Assembly: GCA_964404985.1 (NCBI GenBank)
Contig: CAYOMD010000003.1
Coordinates: 79,518 to 143,517, forward strand
Length of the DNA: 64,000 bases
Direction of reading: 5' to 3'
Source: Hankyongella sp964404985
GTDB lineage: Bacteria > Pseudomonadota > Alphaproteobacteria > Sphingomonadales > Sphingomonadaceae
The notes under the pieces: model-generated
What the model saw: the letters and a program-made list of their open reading frames with translations, nothing else
Databases searched by the model: none
What the model was told of the DNA's origin: nothing
Translations under genes and position numbers: made by a program
Part shown: piece by piece, positions 44,027 to 52,263 of the stretch
Layout of the letters: the number at the start of each line of letters is the position of its first letter
How positions within the stretch are numbered: position 1 is the first letter of the stretch

Positions 44027-44515
44027 TCACGCAACCTTGGACTGCTGGTCATCGGACTGCTCGGGTGCATCCATGAGGCCATCCAGCACGAGCCAGAAGC
44101 CGGCAACCGCCTGCGGCCCCGCATTGGCGTAAGCCTTGGCCATCCGCGCGCGGATAACCTCGAACAGCTGACGCTCCAGCGCCGCGCCCGCCTCGGTCAG
44201 GAACAGGCGACGCTGGCGGCGGTCAGTCACGCCGACCTTCTGTTCCACAAAGCCCCGCTCCTGGAGTTCATTCAGGACGCGATTGAGGCTTTGCTTGGTG
44301 ATGCGCAGCACCCGCAGGAGGCAGGAGACGGTCAAACCGGGGTCCTTGGCGATAAAGTAAAGCGCCCGGCGATGGGCATGCCCGAACCCATACTCACCAA
44401 GCAGGCTGTCAGACGCCTGGGTAAAATCGCGGTACGCAAAGAACAGAAGCTCCATGCCGCGGCGCAGTTCGGGCTCGCGCAAGTAGAGGGCGGTCATCGG
44501 AGAAGCGTCAACCAT
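44027..44515 (-). CDS. MarR-family transcriptional regulator
   Basis: A 162-aa winged-helix regulator. Visible parts: LREPELRRGMELLFFAYRDF (dimer helix), HAHRRALYFIAKDPGLTV, the recognition region LRITKQSLNRVLNELQERGF and the wing KVGVTDRRQRRLFLTEAG. It resembles the PetP type found in alphaproteobacteria next to a branched-chain aminotransferase. The partner response regulator PetR is not here. Start 44515 is chosen; ATG 44497 is possible. It is divergent from the aminotransferase, with a palindrome between. Confidence 0.87.
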   Translation of the reverse strand: MVDASPMTALYLREPELRRGMELLFFAYRDFTQASDSLLGEYGFGHAHRRALYFIAKDPGLTVSCLLRVLRITKQSLNRVLNELQERGFVEQKVGVTDRRQRRLFLTEAGAALERQLFEVIRARMAKAYANAGPQAVAGFWLVLDGLMDAPEQSDDQQSKVA

Positions 44516-44556
44516 GTTGACGCATATCCCGCACCCTGTTAGGCGTGGCAAGCATT

Positions 44557-44572
44557 ATTATTTTAAGATAAT
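44557..44572. promoter_or_regulatory. Palindromic operator candidate between MarR gene and aminotransferase
   Basis: ATTATTTTAAGATAAT is a 16-bp palindrome with one mismatched pair, in an AT-rich patch of the 153-nt divergent gap, 42 bp before the MarR start. Size and position fit a MarR-dimer site that would control its own gene, and perhaps the aminotransferase. Confidence 0.5.
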
Positions 44573-44668
44573 GGATAATCCACCTCTATTTCAGACCGAT
44601 ATGGCCTGAATATCAACGATAGTCGCAAGACATGAGACGGGGCCATAGTGGCTCACGGGGAGATTGAA

Positions 44669-45553
44669 ATGGACCAGCCTTATCATGACCGCGATGGTTT
44701 TATCTGGTTCGATGGCGCTCTGGTGCCGCATCGCGACGCAAATGTCCATGTGTTGACCCACGCACTGCATTACGCATCAAGCGTGTTCGAGGGTCAGCGC
44801 GCCTATGCCGGCCAGGTGTTCAAGCTGAGCGAGCATAGTGAACGTCTGGCGATGTCGGCACGGATCCTCGGCATGGACCTGCCCTGGACTGTTGCCGAGA
44901 TTGACGAGGCTTGCCGCGCGGTCCTCAAGGCGAATGATCAGACCGACTGCTACATGCGGCCCGTCGTCTGGCGCGGCTCGGAGCAGATGGGCGTTGCCGC
45001 GCAAAAAACGAAGATTCACCTGGCGATCGCGGTCTGGCAGTGGCCGGCCTATTTCGGGGCGGATGCCAAGAAGAAGGGCCTGCGGCTGATGATCTCGCCA
45101 TGGCGTCGCCCTGCCCCCTACACCGCCCCGACCAGTGCGAAGGCCGCCGGTCTCTACATGATCTGCACCATGGCCAAGCACGAGGCGGAAAACCGGGGCT
45201 TCAACGATGCACTCATGATGGACTGGCGCGGTCAGGTGGCCGAAGCAACCGGGGCCAACATCTTCTTCGTGCGAGACGGCGCGCTGCACACCCCGACACC
45301 GGACTGCTTCCTGGATGGCATCACCCGCCGTACGGTCATGGACCTGGCGCGCCGCCGCGGGATCACCATTCATGAACGCGCGATCTGGCCGGAAGAGCTG
45401 GAGAGCTTCGAGCAGGCATTCTTGACCGGTACCGCCGCGGAAGTGACGCCGTTGCGTGAGATCGGCCCCTACAATTTCGAGGTTGGTGCCCTCACCCTGC
45501 AGTTGATGCAGGATTATCAGGACATGGTAGTCGGCAAGCTGCCGAACGTCTGA
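44669..45553 (+). CDS. ilvE: Branched-chain amino acid aminotransferase
   Basis: Fold-type IV PLP enzyme that transaminates Leu, Ile and Val. The 294-aa reading starts at ATG 44669 with GGGGA upstream; a GTG at 44648 is an alternative. The cofactor lysine is Lys158 (TSAKAAGLYM). Other family features are WFDGALVPHRDANVHVLTHA, YASSVFEGQRAY, EATGANIFFVRDG and TGTAAEVTPLREIG. It is convergent with the GGDEF gene, with 7 nt between the stops. Confidence 0.92.
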   Translation: MDQPYHDRDGFIWFDGALVPHRDANVHVLTHALHYASSVFEGQRAYAGQVFKLSEHSERLAMSARILGMDLPWTVAEIDEACRAVLKANDQTDCYMRPVVWRGSEQMGVAAQKTKIHLAIAVWQWPAYFGADAKKKGLRLMISPWRRPAPYTAPTSAKAAGLYMICTMAKHEAENRGFNDALMMDWRGQVAEATGANIFFVRDGALHTPTPDCFLDGITRRTVMDLARRRGITIHERAIWPEELESFEQAFLTGTAAEVTPLREIGPYNFEVGALTLQLMQDYQDMVVGKLPNV

Positions 45554-45560
45554 GCGCTAC

Positions 45561-47513
45561 TCAGGCAGCGAGCCGCAGACAGTTCCGACCGGCACCTTTG
45601 GCATCATAGAGCGCGTTATCGGCACGCGTCATGAAAGCCTTGGTCGACTCACCAATCTGCCAGAGTGCAAGGCCGCCACTGATCGTCACCGGGATCGGTT
45701 GACCCGAGCCGGCAATCACCGGTTTGGCGGCAATTGTCTCCCGCATGCGGTCGAGGATGCGCTGGCAGTCCTCCAGCGAAATCCCGGACAGCAGCAGCGC
45801 AAACTCCTCGCCACCCAGACGACCGCAGATGTCGCTCGAACGGCAGGCGGCGACCAGTGCACGCCCGACACCGATGATGACATCATCACCCACAAGATGG
45901 CCGTAGGTGTCATTGATCCGTTTGAAATGATCGATGTCGAACATTGCGAGCAGGACCGGGCGTCCGCTCATCGCCGCCTCGTCGAGCGCAATCTCCAGAC
46001 AGCGCATGAACTCCCGGCGATTGCACAGACCAGTCATCGGATCGGTGACCGCGAGGTGCTGCAAGGTCCTGTTGGCGCTGTCCAGTTCGCGGGTGCGCTT
46101 TCGGACCCGCTCTTCCAGCTCACTTTGCGATTCCCAGACGCGGGCCGCCATGTCGTCGAAGGCGCGCGCCATCAGGCCGATCTCGTCATGACGGTGCGTC
46201 GGCAGGTTGAAATCAAGCATCGTGGATTGCTCTTCCGTCAGGGATTTTGCCAGGCCCTGGGCTCCGGCTGTGAACTTTGCCAGCGGCGCGCTGATGAGGC
46301 GGCTGAGCAACAAATTGACCGCAAGGGCCTGAAGCGCAATCAGCATCAGCCCGGCTAGCAGAACCAGCAAAGCTGTGCGGTAGGCCTGGGCGTCCAGCAG
46401 CATGGTTGGGTACATGGTGACCGAGTACCAGCCGTTCTGATCCAGCTTGTCGACTGTGACAAAGCGCTCGAGGCCATCGTCGCGCATTACCGCACCGGGA
46501 CGGGGAGACATGGCCTGGACCGTCCGCCACAGTGCCCGCAGACGCGGATCATCCGTCTGTTTCAGGTCGATGTCGGTATTCGGGCCCAAGCTGTTCTCGC
46601 CGGCATATTCAGAATGGAAAATCAGGCGGCCATCACCCGAGACCAGCACCCAGCTCGCATGCGGTGGCGCACTGTCCCGCATGTCCTGCACAATATCACG
46701 CAGCAGGATACTGTTGCCCCAGGCACCGATGTGTTGGCCACGCAGGTCCACCGGGGTCATGCAACCGGTGGTCCAGGTCTGGCCGGTCCGGTCATAAATG
46801 ATACGTTGAAGGCCGGTGCAGCGCATGCGCCGCTCAGGATTGCCCTTTGGTACAGTGATCTCAACAAATTCCTCTTTCGAGAAATCAAACGTGCCGGGTG
46901 CCTGCTTTCGGTAAAACAGCAGGCGATCCTGGCGAGACGGCGCGAACATCACAAGTTTATTGGTCGGGGTGAAGAAGTAGAAATTCTTGAAGGCACTATC
47001 CAGCGAGCGCAGTGTGCGCACCACGTGGTAGGCGGCCAAGAGTTGGCGTTTGTCGTCCCTCGTCAACTTGGCCGCGTTGCCGATGAACGCGCCGATCCCA
47101 TAGGTCAGGTCGCCGCTGCGACTGGCCGTCCCCTCGAACAGGGCCGGGTGACTGCGCCGGGTGCCGTCCCCGTGTTCCGGAAACAGCGTGTCGAATTGCT
47201 GATCGATTGTCCGCTCATCGACGCGCGACAAGCTTAGGTTGAACAGGTCTGTCGCCTTACGGTGCAAATTCGCCAGCGCATTCAGGCGTGCGTTGTTCTT
47301 GCGGACCTGCTCGGCGTTGAATGCTGTAAGGGACTCGATAACATCCGCATGCTGGCCCCGGCGTTCAATCCGGAAAGCGCCGTACGCCAGCAGGATGGTC
47401 ACAATCAACAGAAGGCACAGGATCGGCAGCAGGGCTTTGCGCGCAATCGGCAAGCTGCCGTATCGCGCTCGAGCAGCCTTGAACAGCATATTACTTGCCT
47501 TAATCCGCACCAT
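45561..47513 (-). CDS. Membrane diguanylate cyclase with extracytoplasmic sensor
   Basis: A 650-aa signalling protein. A membrane helix at about residues 27-47 is followed by a periplasmic sensor of some 300 residues resembling dCache domains. A second helix (about 375-400), a HAMP-like segment (LISAPLAKFTAGAQGLAKSL) and a short coiled coil lead to the GGDEF domain. The active site reads RLGGEEFALLL (GGEEF, catalytically competent), with FDIDHFKRINDTYGH. It should make cyclic di-GMP from GTP. No EAL domain. Ligand unknown. Confidence 0.92.
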   Translation of the reverse strand: MVRIKASNMLFKAARARYGSLPIARKALLPILCLLLIVTILLAYGAFRIERRGQHADVIESLTAFNAEQVRKNNARLNALANLHRKATDLFNLSLSRVDERTIDQQFDTLFPEHGDGTRRSHPALFEGTASRSGDLTYGIGAFIGNAAKLTRDDKRQLLAAYHVVRTLRSLDSAFKNFYFFTPTNKLVMFAPSRQDRLLFYRKQAPGTFDFSKEEFVEITVPKGNPERRMRCTGLQRIIYDRTGQTWTTGCMTPVDLRGQHIGAWGNSILLRDIVQDMRDSAPPHASWVLVSGDGRLIFHSEYAGENSLGPNTDIDLKQTDDPRLRALWRTVQAMSPRPGAVMRDDGLERFVTVDKLDQNGWYSVTMYPTMLLDAQAYRTALLVLLAGLMLIALQALAVNLLLSRLISAPLAKFTAGAQGLAKSLTEEQSTMLDFNLPTHRHDEIGLMARAFDDMAARVWESQSELEERVRKRTRELDSANRTLQHLAVTDPMTGLCNRREFMRCLEIALDEAAMSGRPVLLAMFDIDHFKRINDTYGHLVGDDVIIGVGRALVAACRSSDICGRLGGEEFALLLSGISLEDCQRILDRMRETIAAKPVIAGSGQPIPVTISGGLALWQIGESTKAFMTRADNALYDAKGAGRNCLRLAA

Positions 47514-47594
47514 GAGAAGCGCGTAGCACGTCGGCTGTTAACGACGATTGAAGATACGGGCGGCTGGTGACGTGCTCAAAGCGGATTTAGGGGG

Positions 47595-47807
47595 CTGCTG
47601 AAAAACTCTGAAAGCCGCACGCTAATGCAGCTTTTTCTCCCTTCCCCCGTGAGCGGGGGAAGGGTGCCCGCAGGGCGGGTTGGGGGCATTTGTGCAGCAA
47701 TAGCAACGCATTTTTACCCACCCCGGCCCTTCGGGCCACCCCTCCCTCGCACGCGAAGGAGGGGAGAATATTTGCCAATATCTATTCGCTCTGGAGTTTT
47801 TCAGCAG
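47595..47807. mobile_element. MITE-like element with perfect 14-bp terminal inverted repeats
   Basis: CTGCTGAAAAACTC at 47595-47608 is exactly complementary to GAGTTTTTCAGCAG at 47794-47807. The 213 bp between carry no gene but contain strong hairpins: CCCTTCCCCCG...CGGGGGAAGGG near 47640, GGCCCTTCGGGCC near 47728, and a CCCCTCC...GGAGGGG pair near 47740-47764. No clear target duplication is visible. Such ends resemble those of DDE transposases that would have to act in trans. Confidence 0.65.
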
Positions 47808-47814
47808 TCTGCTT

Positions 47815-47885
47815 AAGCAACTTTGGACTTAAAATCCGCGCTGACCATGCCACCCGGCTAATGAAGATTTAAAGTCCGTTGCTCT
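47815..47885. repeat. Family C long inverted repeat, copy 2
   Basis: The left arm AGCAACTTTGGACTTAAAAT continues CCGC; the right arm is AGATTTAAAGTCCGTTGCTCT. The arms match those at 11981-12052 including the 3-nt asymmetry, in the opposite orientation. The loop has diverged. Confidence 0.7.
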
Positions 47886-47947
47886 GGATTGCCAATCCCT
47901 GTTCCATGCCGCAGATAGGCGTAGCGCTTTGCACAAGGTTACTGCCC

Positions 47948-48712
47948 ATGGATCAGCCGACAGACAAGGAACGGATTTTCACGGCGGCGCTGGTTATCAT
48001 CGGTGATGAAATCCTCTCGGGCCGCACCCAGGATGCCAACCTCGCCTATCTCGCCAAGTGGCTGAATGTGCAGGGCATTCGCCTCAAGGAGGTCCGCGTG
48101 GTGGCCGACGAGCAACCAGCGATCGTCGAGGCGGTCAACGCCTGCCGAGCCCGCCACAACTATGTGTTCACGACCGGCGGAATCGGCCCGACGCACGACG
48201 ACATCACCGTCGATGCCATTGCCGTGGCTTTTGGCGTGCCGGTCATCCTGCATCCGCGCGCGGAGGCCATGCTGCGCGCCCACTATGCCGAGCGCATTAC
48301 CGAGGCACGGCTGCGCATGGCGCGTGTGCCGGACGGGGCTGACATCATCGAGAACAAGGGCAGTGCGGCCCCCGGCGTCCGGATCGGTAACGTGTTCATT
48401 CTGGCCGGCATCCCGACTGTGATGCGCGCGATGCTCGACTCGCTGGACGGTGTGCTGGAAGGCGGCAAGCCCGTACTCTCGCGCACTGTCGCAGCCCATG
48501 TTGCCGAAAGCGAAGTCGCCGAACTTTTGCGCTCGGTGGAGGCCGCGCATGAGGGCGTGCAGGTCGGTAGCTACCCCTTCTGGCGGCAGGGCAAGATCGG
48601 CGCGAATTTTGTGGTCCGCGCAACCGACGCCCCCCTGATGGACGCCACCTGCACCGCGATCCTGGACGGCTTGCGCGCCATGGGCATCGACCCCGTCGAC
48701 GGCGAACTATAG
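47948..48712 (+). CDS. CinA N-terminal (molybdopterin-binding-like) domain protein
   Basis: A 254-aa protein of the COG1058 group, starting at 47948 (MDQPTDKERIFTAALVIIGD). It has IGDEILSGRTQDANLAYLA and TTGGIGPTHDDITVDAIAVA. In full-length CinA this domain is a nucleotide pyrophosphatase acting on ADP-ribose-type substrates; the C-terminal nicotinamide-nucleotide amidase domain is absent here. Short stand-alone forms are common in alphaproteobacteria. Its stop is 7 nt from that of the convergent hydrolase. Confidence 0.85.
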   Translation: MDQPTDKERIFTAALVIIGDEILSGRTQDANLAYLAKWLNVQGIRLKEVRVVADEQPAIVEAVNACRARHNYVFTTGGIGPTHDDITVDAIAVAFGVPVILHPRAEAMLRAHYAERITEARLRMARVPDGADIIENKGSAAPGVRIGNVFILAGIPTVMRAMLDSLDGVLEGGKPVLSRTVAAHVAESEVAELLRSVEAAHEGVQVGSYPFWRQGKIGANFVVRATDAPLMDATCTAILDGLRAMGIDPVDGEL

Positions 48713-48719
48713 GAGGCTG

Positions 48720-49706
48720 CTAACCAAAGAAGCTGTCGATTTCCCCCGGCGGAAGCCAGTGCGGGGTGCGGTCCTTGTCCACCAGCAGGGCACGCACGCC
48801 CTCCAGAAAGTCACCGTGGTCCAGCATCCGGCAGGCAATCCGGTAATCCTGCATGATCGCAGGCTCGAACGGCATCATCATCACCTCGCTCAGGTGCCGC
48901 AACGTCACCGCCAGTGCCGTTGGCGACGCTGCCGCCAGTGCTTCGTGGGCCGCACTCGCCCAGGGCGCATCATGTCCCTCTACCGCCTGCAGGATCAGCC
49001 CGATGCGCGCGGTGTCGAACACGGCAGCGATATCCGCGATATCTGCGGCAGCCGGAGATGCTCCCGGATCACTGTGATGCCGGCGCAGGACCTGCTCTAT
49101 GGCATCCGGTGCCGTCACGGCCAGGAGGTCCTCGGCCAGTGCAGAATGGTCCGTGCTGTGGTGAGTGGCGATCCCGGCCCAGACGCAATCTGCGGCGTTC
49201 AGCCGGGCACCGGTCAGTGCCAGCCAGGCACCAAGGCCTGGCTGCAGGCGCGCCAGCTGCCAGCACACGCCAACGTCCGGGAAGAAGCCGATCCCGGTCT
49301 CCGGCATCGCCCAGAGGGTTTTCGGCCCCGACACCCGGTAGCGGCCATGCCAGGACACGCCGACCCCGCCGCCCATGCAGATTCCGTCGATCAGCGAGAT
49401 ATAAGGCTTGGGGAAGTGGAACAGCTGCGTGTTCATGGCGTATTCGTCAGCGAAGAAGCGCCGGGCTTGCGTCATGTCCTCAAGGGCCTGGGTGCGCACC
49501 GCACGGACATCCCCGCCCGCGCAGAAGGCTTTGTCCCCCGCCCCGCGCGCCAGAACCCCGATCACCGCCGGGTCCTGCGCCCAGGCAGCCAGTGCCTGAT
49601 CGAGGCTCACGCACATCTCCCGGGTCAGCGCATTCAGCGCAAGCGGGCGGTTGAAGGTCGCAAGACCCCAACTGCCGCGTCGTTCGATCCTGATATCCCC
49701 GGTCAT
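48720..49706 (-). CDS. 3-hydroxyisobutyryl-CoA hydrolase-like enoyl-CoA hydratase/isomerase family protein
   Basis: A 328-aa crotonase-fold enzyme. In valine catabolism the family hydrolyses 3-hydroxyisobutyryl-CoA. Features: oxyanion-hole segment KAFCAGGDVRAV, ICMGGGVGVSWHGRYRV, the catalytic-type MPETGIGFFPDVG, and a C-terminal extension typical of HIBCH rather than simple hydratases (VRALLVDKDRTPHW). Start 49706 (MTGDIRIERRG) is chosen; the longer frame continues into the repeat region. Confidence 0.85.
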   Translation of the reverse strand: MTGDIRIERRGSWGLATFNRPLALNALTREMCVSLDQALAAWAQDPAVIGVLARGAGDKAFCAGGDVRAVRTQALEDMTQARRFFADEYAMNTQLFHFPKPYISLIDGICMGGGVGVSWHGRYRVSGPKTLWAMPETGIGFFPDVGVCWQLARLQPGLGAWLALTGARLNAADCVWAGIATHHSTDHSALAEDLLAVTAPDAIEQVLRRHHSDPGASPAAADIADIAAVFDTARIGLILQAVEGHDAPWASAAHEALAAASPTALAVTLRHLSEVMMMPFEPAIMQDYRIACRMLDHGDFLEGVRALLVDKDRTPHWLPPGEIDSFFG

Positions 49707-49800
49707 CGTGTTATCCTTAACAGTCTTCTCGAAAAAACCGAGCAAACAGGGCTGGCTTGGCCTCTGGCTATGTCCACTCTGCATTGATCGTGACTCATTA

Positions 49801-49896
49801 CGTCATTCCGGCGAAAGCCGGAATCCAGGAACACTACCGTCTCATGATACCGGGCAAAGGACGTGTTCGTGGACCCCGGCTTTCGCCGGGGTGACG
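49801..49896. repeat. REPIN-like inverted repeat pair, family A copy 2
   Basis: The left half CGTCATTCCGGCGAAAGCCG and the right half, read on the opposite strand as CGTCACCCCGGCGAAAGCCG, are two copies of one hairpin unit in inverted orientation, about 96 bp in all. Each half folds alone (CCGGC-GAAA-GCCGG) and the two can also pair with each other. It lies between the hydrolase gene and tRNA-Leu. Confidence 0.75.
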
Positions 49897-49946
49897 GCGT
49901 TACTGTGAGCTTTTATCACGACATCTTGGCATCGTGCCTATGAAAG

Positions 49947-50034
49947 TGGTGCGGGCGGCCGGGCTCGAACCGGCACGTCCTTGAGGGACTCGAGATTTTA
50001 AGTCTCGTGCGTCTACCGATTTCGCCACGCCCGC
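49947..50034 (-). tRNA. tRNA-Leu (UAA anticodon)
   Basis: Read on the minus strand the 88-nt gene begins GCGGGCGTGGCGAAATCGGT and ends CGCCCGC-A-CCA, so the CCA end is encoded. The acceptor stem is GCGGGCG/CGCCCGC. The anticodon arm is CGAGA-CTTAAAA-TCTCG, giving anticodon UAA. The long variable arm (AGTCCCTCAAGGACG) and the T-loop GGTTCGAGCCC fit a class II leucine tRNA. Confidence 0.96.
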
Positions 50035-50074
50035 ACAGTGAAGGCCATGCGCATACGCAGGTGCATGCTGCGGT

Positions 50075-50845
50075 TCAAGCGTCCTCTTCCTGATGAAAAC
50101 TGCGCGCCAGGTCCGCCAGCGCCGCCATGGCGGCCTGATAGGGCCCCGGCCCCTGGCTGATGCGCGCAACACCCAGAGATTTCAGCGTCCACACCGGCGG
50201 GCAGCCCGGCATCATCATGATGTTGACCGGCAGCGGCGACCGGGCAACCGCAACTTCGATCAGACTCGCCGTAATCAACCCGGGCAGGAACAACCCGTCA
50301 GCGCCTGCCTCGGCATAGGCGTGCCCGCGCTCCAGCGCGCTCTCCAGCATGTCTGCGGTATGCAGCTCCGGCGGATTCTGGAGGAAGACATCGGTCCGCG
50401 CATTGATGAAGAAGTCGGCACCCGCCCGAAGGCGTGCGGCCTTCAGCCGCGCCACCGCCTCGTCCAGCGGGCGCGCATCACCTGTCGCGGGTACGCTGTC
50501 CTCAAGGTTGCACCCGATTGCACCGGCCTCGGCGGCCAGCCGCAGCGTCTCGGCCACGCCCTCCGGGCCCGCGCCATAGCCGCTCTCCAGGTCGATGCTG
50601 ACCGGCAGATCGACAACCGCCAGAATGCGCGCAAGGTTGGCCAGCGCCAGATCGCGCGGCAGTTGCTCGCCATCCTTGAGGCCATGGGCAGCCGCCACCG
50701 ACCAGCTTCCGGTCGCCAGCGCCTTGGCCCCGGTTCGTGCCACCGCCTTCGCACTTCCGGCATCCCAGATGTTGGCAAGCAGAAGCGGGTCGCCCGGCAC
50801 ATGGAGCGCCTTGAAGGCAGCAAACGTCTCGGCTCTGCTCTTCAT
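50075..50845 (-). CDS. Isocitrate lyase/PEP mutase superfamily protein
   Basis: A 256-aa TIM-barrel enzyme of the PEP phosphonomutase-like group. Family features: LLLANIWDAGSAKAVARTGA, ISIDLE-type motif VSIDLESGYG, GCNLEDSVPATG and FFINARTDVFL. The isocitrate lyase KKCGH signature is absent, so it is probably a carbon-carbon lyase or hydrolase of unknown substrate. It lies 20 nt after the aminotransferase gene at the end of the polyamine cluster. Start ATG 50845, preceded by a GTG codon. Confidence 0.8.
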   Translation of the reverse strand: MKSRAETFAAFKALHVPGDPLLLANIWDAGSAKAVARTGAKALATGSWSVAAAHGLKDGEQLPRDLALANLARILAVVDLPVSIDLESGYGAGPEGVAETLRLAAEAGAIGCNLEDSVPATGDARPLDEAVARLKAARLRAGADFFINARTDVFLQNPPELHTADMLESALERGHAYAEAGADGLFLPGLITASLIEVAVARSPLPVNIMMMPGCPPVWTLKSLGVARISQGPGPYQAAMAALADLARSFHQEEDA

Positions 50846-50865
50846 CACAGTCTATCCTTTTCCGT

Positions 50866-52263
50866 TCACGCAGCTGGCGGCAGCGCCCGCAGCTTCGGCA
50901 GTGCTGCATCGAGCGCTGCACCGATGATCTCGATCATCCGGTCGATCTGTTCGGTCGAGATGATCAGCGGCGGGCACATGACGATCGAGTCGCGGATACC
51001 GCGCACCATCAGGCCGTTGGCGATGCACAAATCACGGACAATCGGGCCGGCTGTGCCCTCTTTTCCGCAGAACCGGCGGTTTGTGCCCGGCTCTGCGACG
51101 ATTTCAACGGCACCCAACAGGCCGATTGACCGGACCTGCCCCACCAGCTCATGCCCCTCCAGCCGCTTCAGCGCTTGCGCGAGATAGGGTCCCGTCTCGG
51201 TGCGCGTCCGCGCGACCAGCCCTTCACGCTCCAGGATATCGATGTTGGCCATTGCCGCCGCCGCGCAGGTCGGGTGCCCGGAATAGGTATAGCCATGCAC
51301 GAAATCCGAGCCGCGGGTCTTCATCACATCGATGATCTCGGCGGAGATTGCGGTCGCGGAGATCGGCAGATAGCCGCTGGATATCCCCTTGGCCATGGAG
51401 ACGATATCGGGTGTGAAGCCATAGTGCTGGTGGCCGAACCACTGGCCGAGCCGACCGAAGCCGCAGATCACTTCGTCTGCGACTAGCAGCACGCCATACT
51501 GGCGCACGATACGCATCACCTCCGGCCAATAGCTCTCCGGCGGGATGATCACACCGCCCGCGCCCTGCACCGGCTCCGCAATCACGGCGGCCACATTCTC
51601 CGGCCCGACCGCGAGGATCCGCTCCTCAATGGCCCGGGCGGCACGCAGGCCAAAGGCCGTCGGGTCCTCGCCAAACCCCTCCCCGAACCAGTAGGGCTGC
51701 ATCACATGTTCGATGCCGGGGATCGGCAGGCCGCCCTGGGCATGCATCGCCTTCATGCCGCCGAGGCTGGCCCCGGCAACGGTCGAGCCGTGGTAGCCGT
51801 TCCAGCGGGCAATGAAGGTCTGGCGCTGTGGCTCGCCCTTCAGCGTCCAGTAGTGGCGCACCAGCCGGAGCACCGTGTCGTTAGCCTCCGAGCCGGACGA
51901 ATTGAAGAAGATATGCGGAAGCTTGTGGTCGAGCAACCCGGAGACACGCGCGGCCAGTTCCACCGCAGGCGGGTTCGCAGTCTTGAAGAAGCTGTTATAA
52001 TAAGGCAGCTCAAGCATCTGATTATAGGCAGCTTTGGCAATCTCCTCGCGCCCGTAGCCCACATTCACACACCACAGGCCGGCCATGCCGTCGAGGATAT
52101 CCACCCCGTCGCCGTCGGTGATGATACACCCCTGCGCACGGGTGATGATACGGCTGCCGCCCATCTCGGCAATCAGGCGATAGTCCGCCTGCGCAGGCAG
52201 GTGGTGCGCGACGTCCAGGCGGCGCAGTTCGGCGACATCATAATTGCGGCGGGGTGTTGTCAT
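50866..52263 (-). CDS. spuC: Class III aminotransferase, putrescine--pyruvate type
   Basis: A 465-aa omega-aminotransferase that, by context, transaminates putrescine or a related amine. Motifs: FFNSSGSEANDTVLRLVRHY, WNGYHGSTVAGASLGG, VIAEPVQGAGGVIIPP, LLVADEVICGFGR and the PLP lysine in SMAKGISSGYLP. The N-terminal LRRLDVAHHLPAQADYRLIA is typical of the SpuC group. Start 52263 is chosen; it overlaps the 3' end of the puuD gene by 26 nt. The symbol reflects similarity; the substrate is not proven. Confidence 0.85.
   Translation of the reverse strand: MTTPRRNYDVAELRRLDVAHHLPAQADYRLIAEMGGSRIITRAQGCIITDGDGVDILDGMAGLWCVNVGYGREEIAKAAYNQMLELPYYNSFFKTANPPAVELAARVSGLLDHKLPHIFFNSSGSEANDTVLRLVRHYWTLKGEPQRQTFIARWNGYHGSTVAGASLGGMKAMHAQGGLPIPGIEHVMQPYWFGEGFGEDPTAFGLRAARAIEERILAVGPENVAAVIAEPVQGAGGVIIPPESYWPEVMRIVRQYGVLLVADEVICGFGRLGQWFGHQHYGFTPDIVSMAKGISSGYLPISATAISAEIIDVMKTRGSDFVHGYTYSGHPTCAAAAMANIDILEREGLVARTRTETGPYLAQALKRLEGHELVGQVRSIGLLGAVEIVAEPGTNRRFCGKEGTAGPIVRDLCIANGLMVRGIRDSIVMCPPLIISTEQIDRMIEIIGAALDAALPKLRALPPAA

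Larger units (their letters stand above)
47514..47947. other. Repeat-filled intergenic region before the CinA-type gene
   Basis: These 434 nt carry no gene. They hold a 213-bp MITE-like element (47595-47807) directly followed by a family C palindrome (47815-47885). The stretch left of the MITE (TGCTCAAAGCGGATTTAG near 47575) resembles the inner part of family C, so the MITE may have landed in or beside such an element. Confidence 0.7.

Noticed and set aside
48066..48422. Frame-shifted open frames inside the CinA-type gene suggesting a frameshift
   Set aside because: The main frame is continuous with family motifs from start to end; the others are shadows.
49947..50034. tRNA-Leu as an integration site for an island
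   Set aside because: No integrase, no direct repeat of the tRNA 3' end and no foreign-looking gene block on either side.
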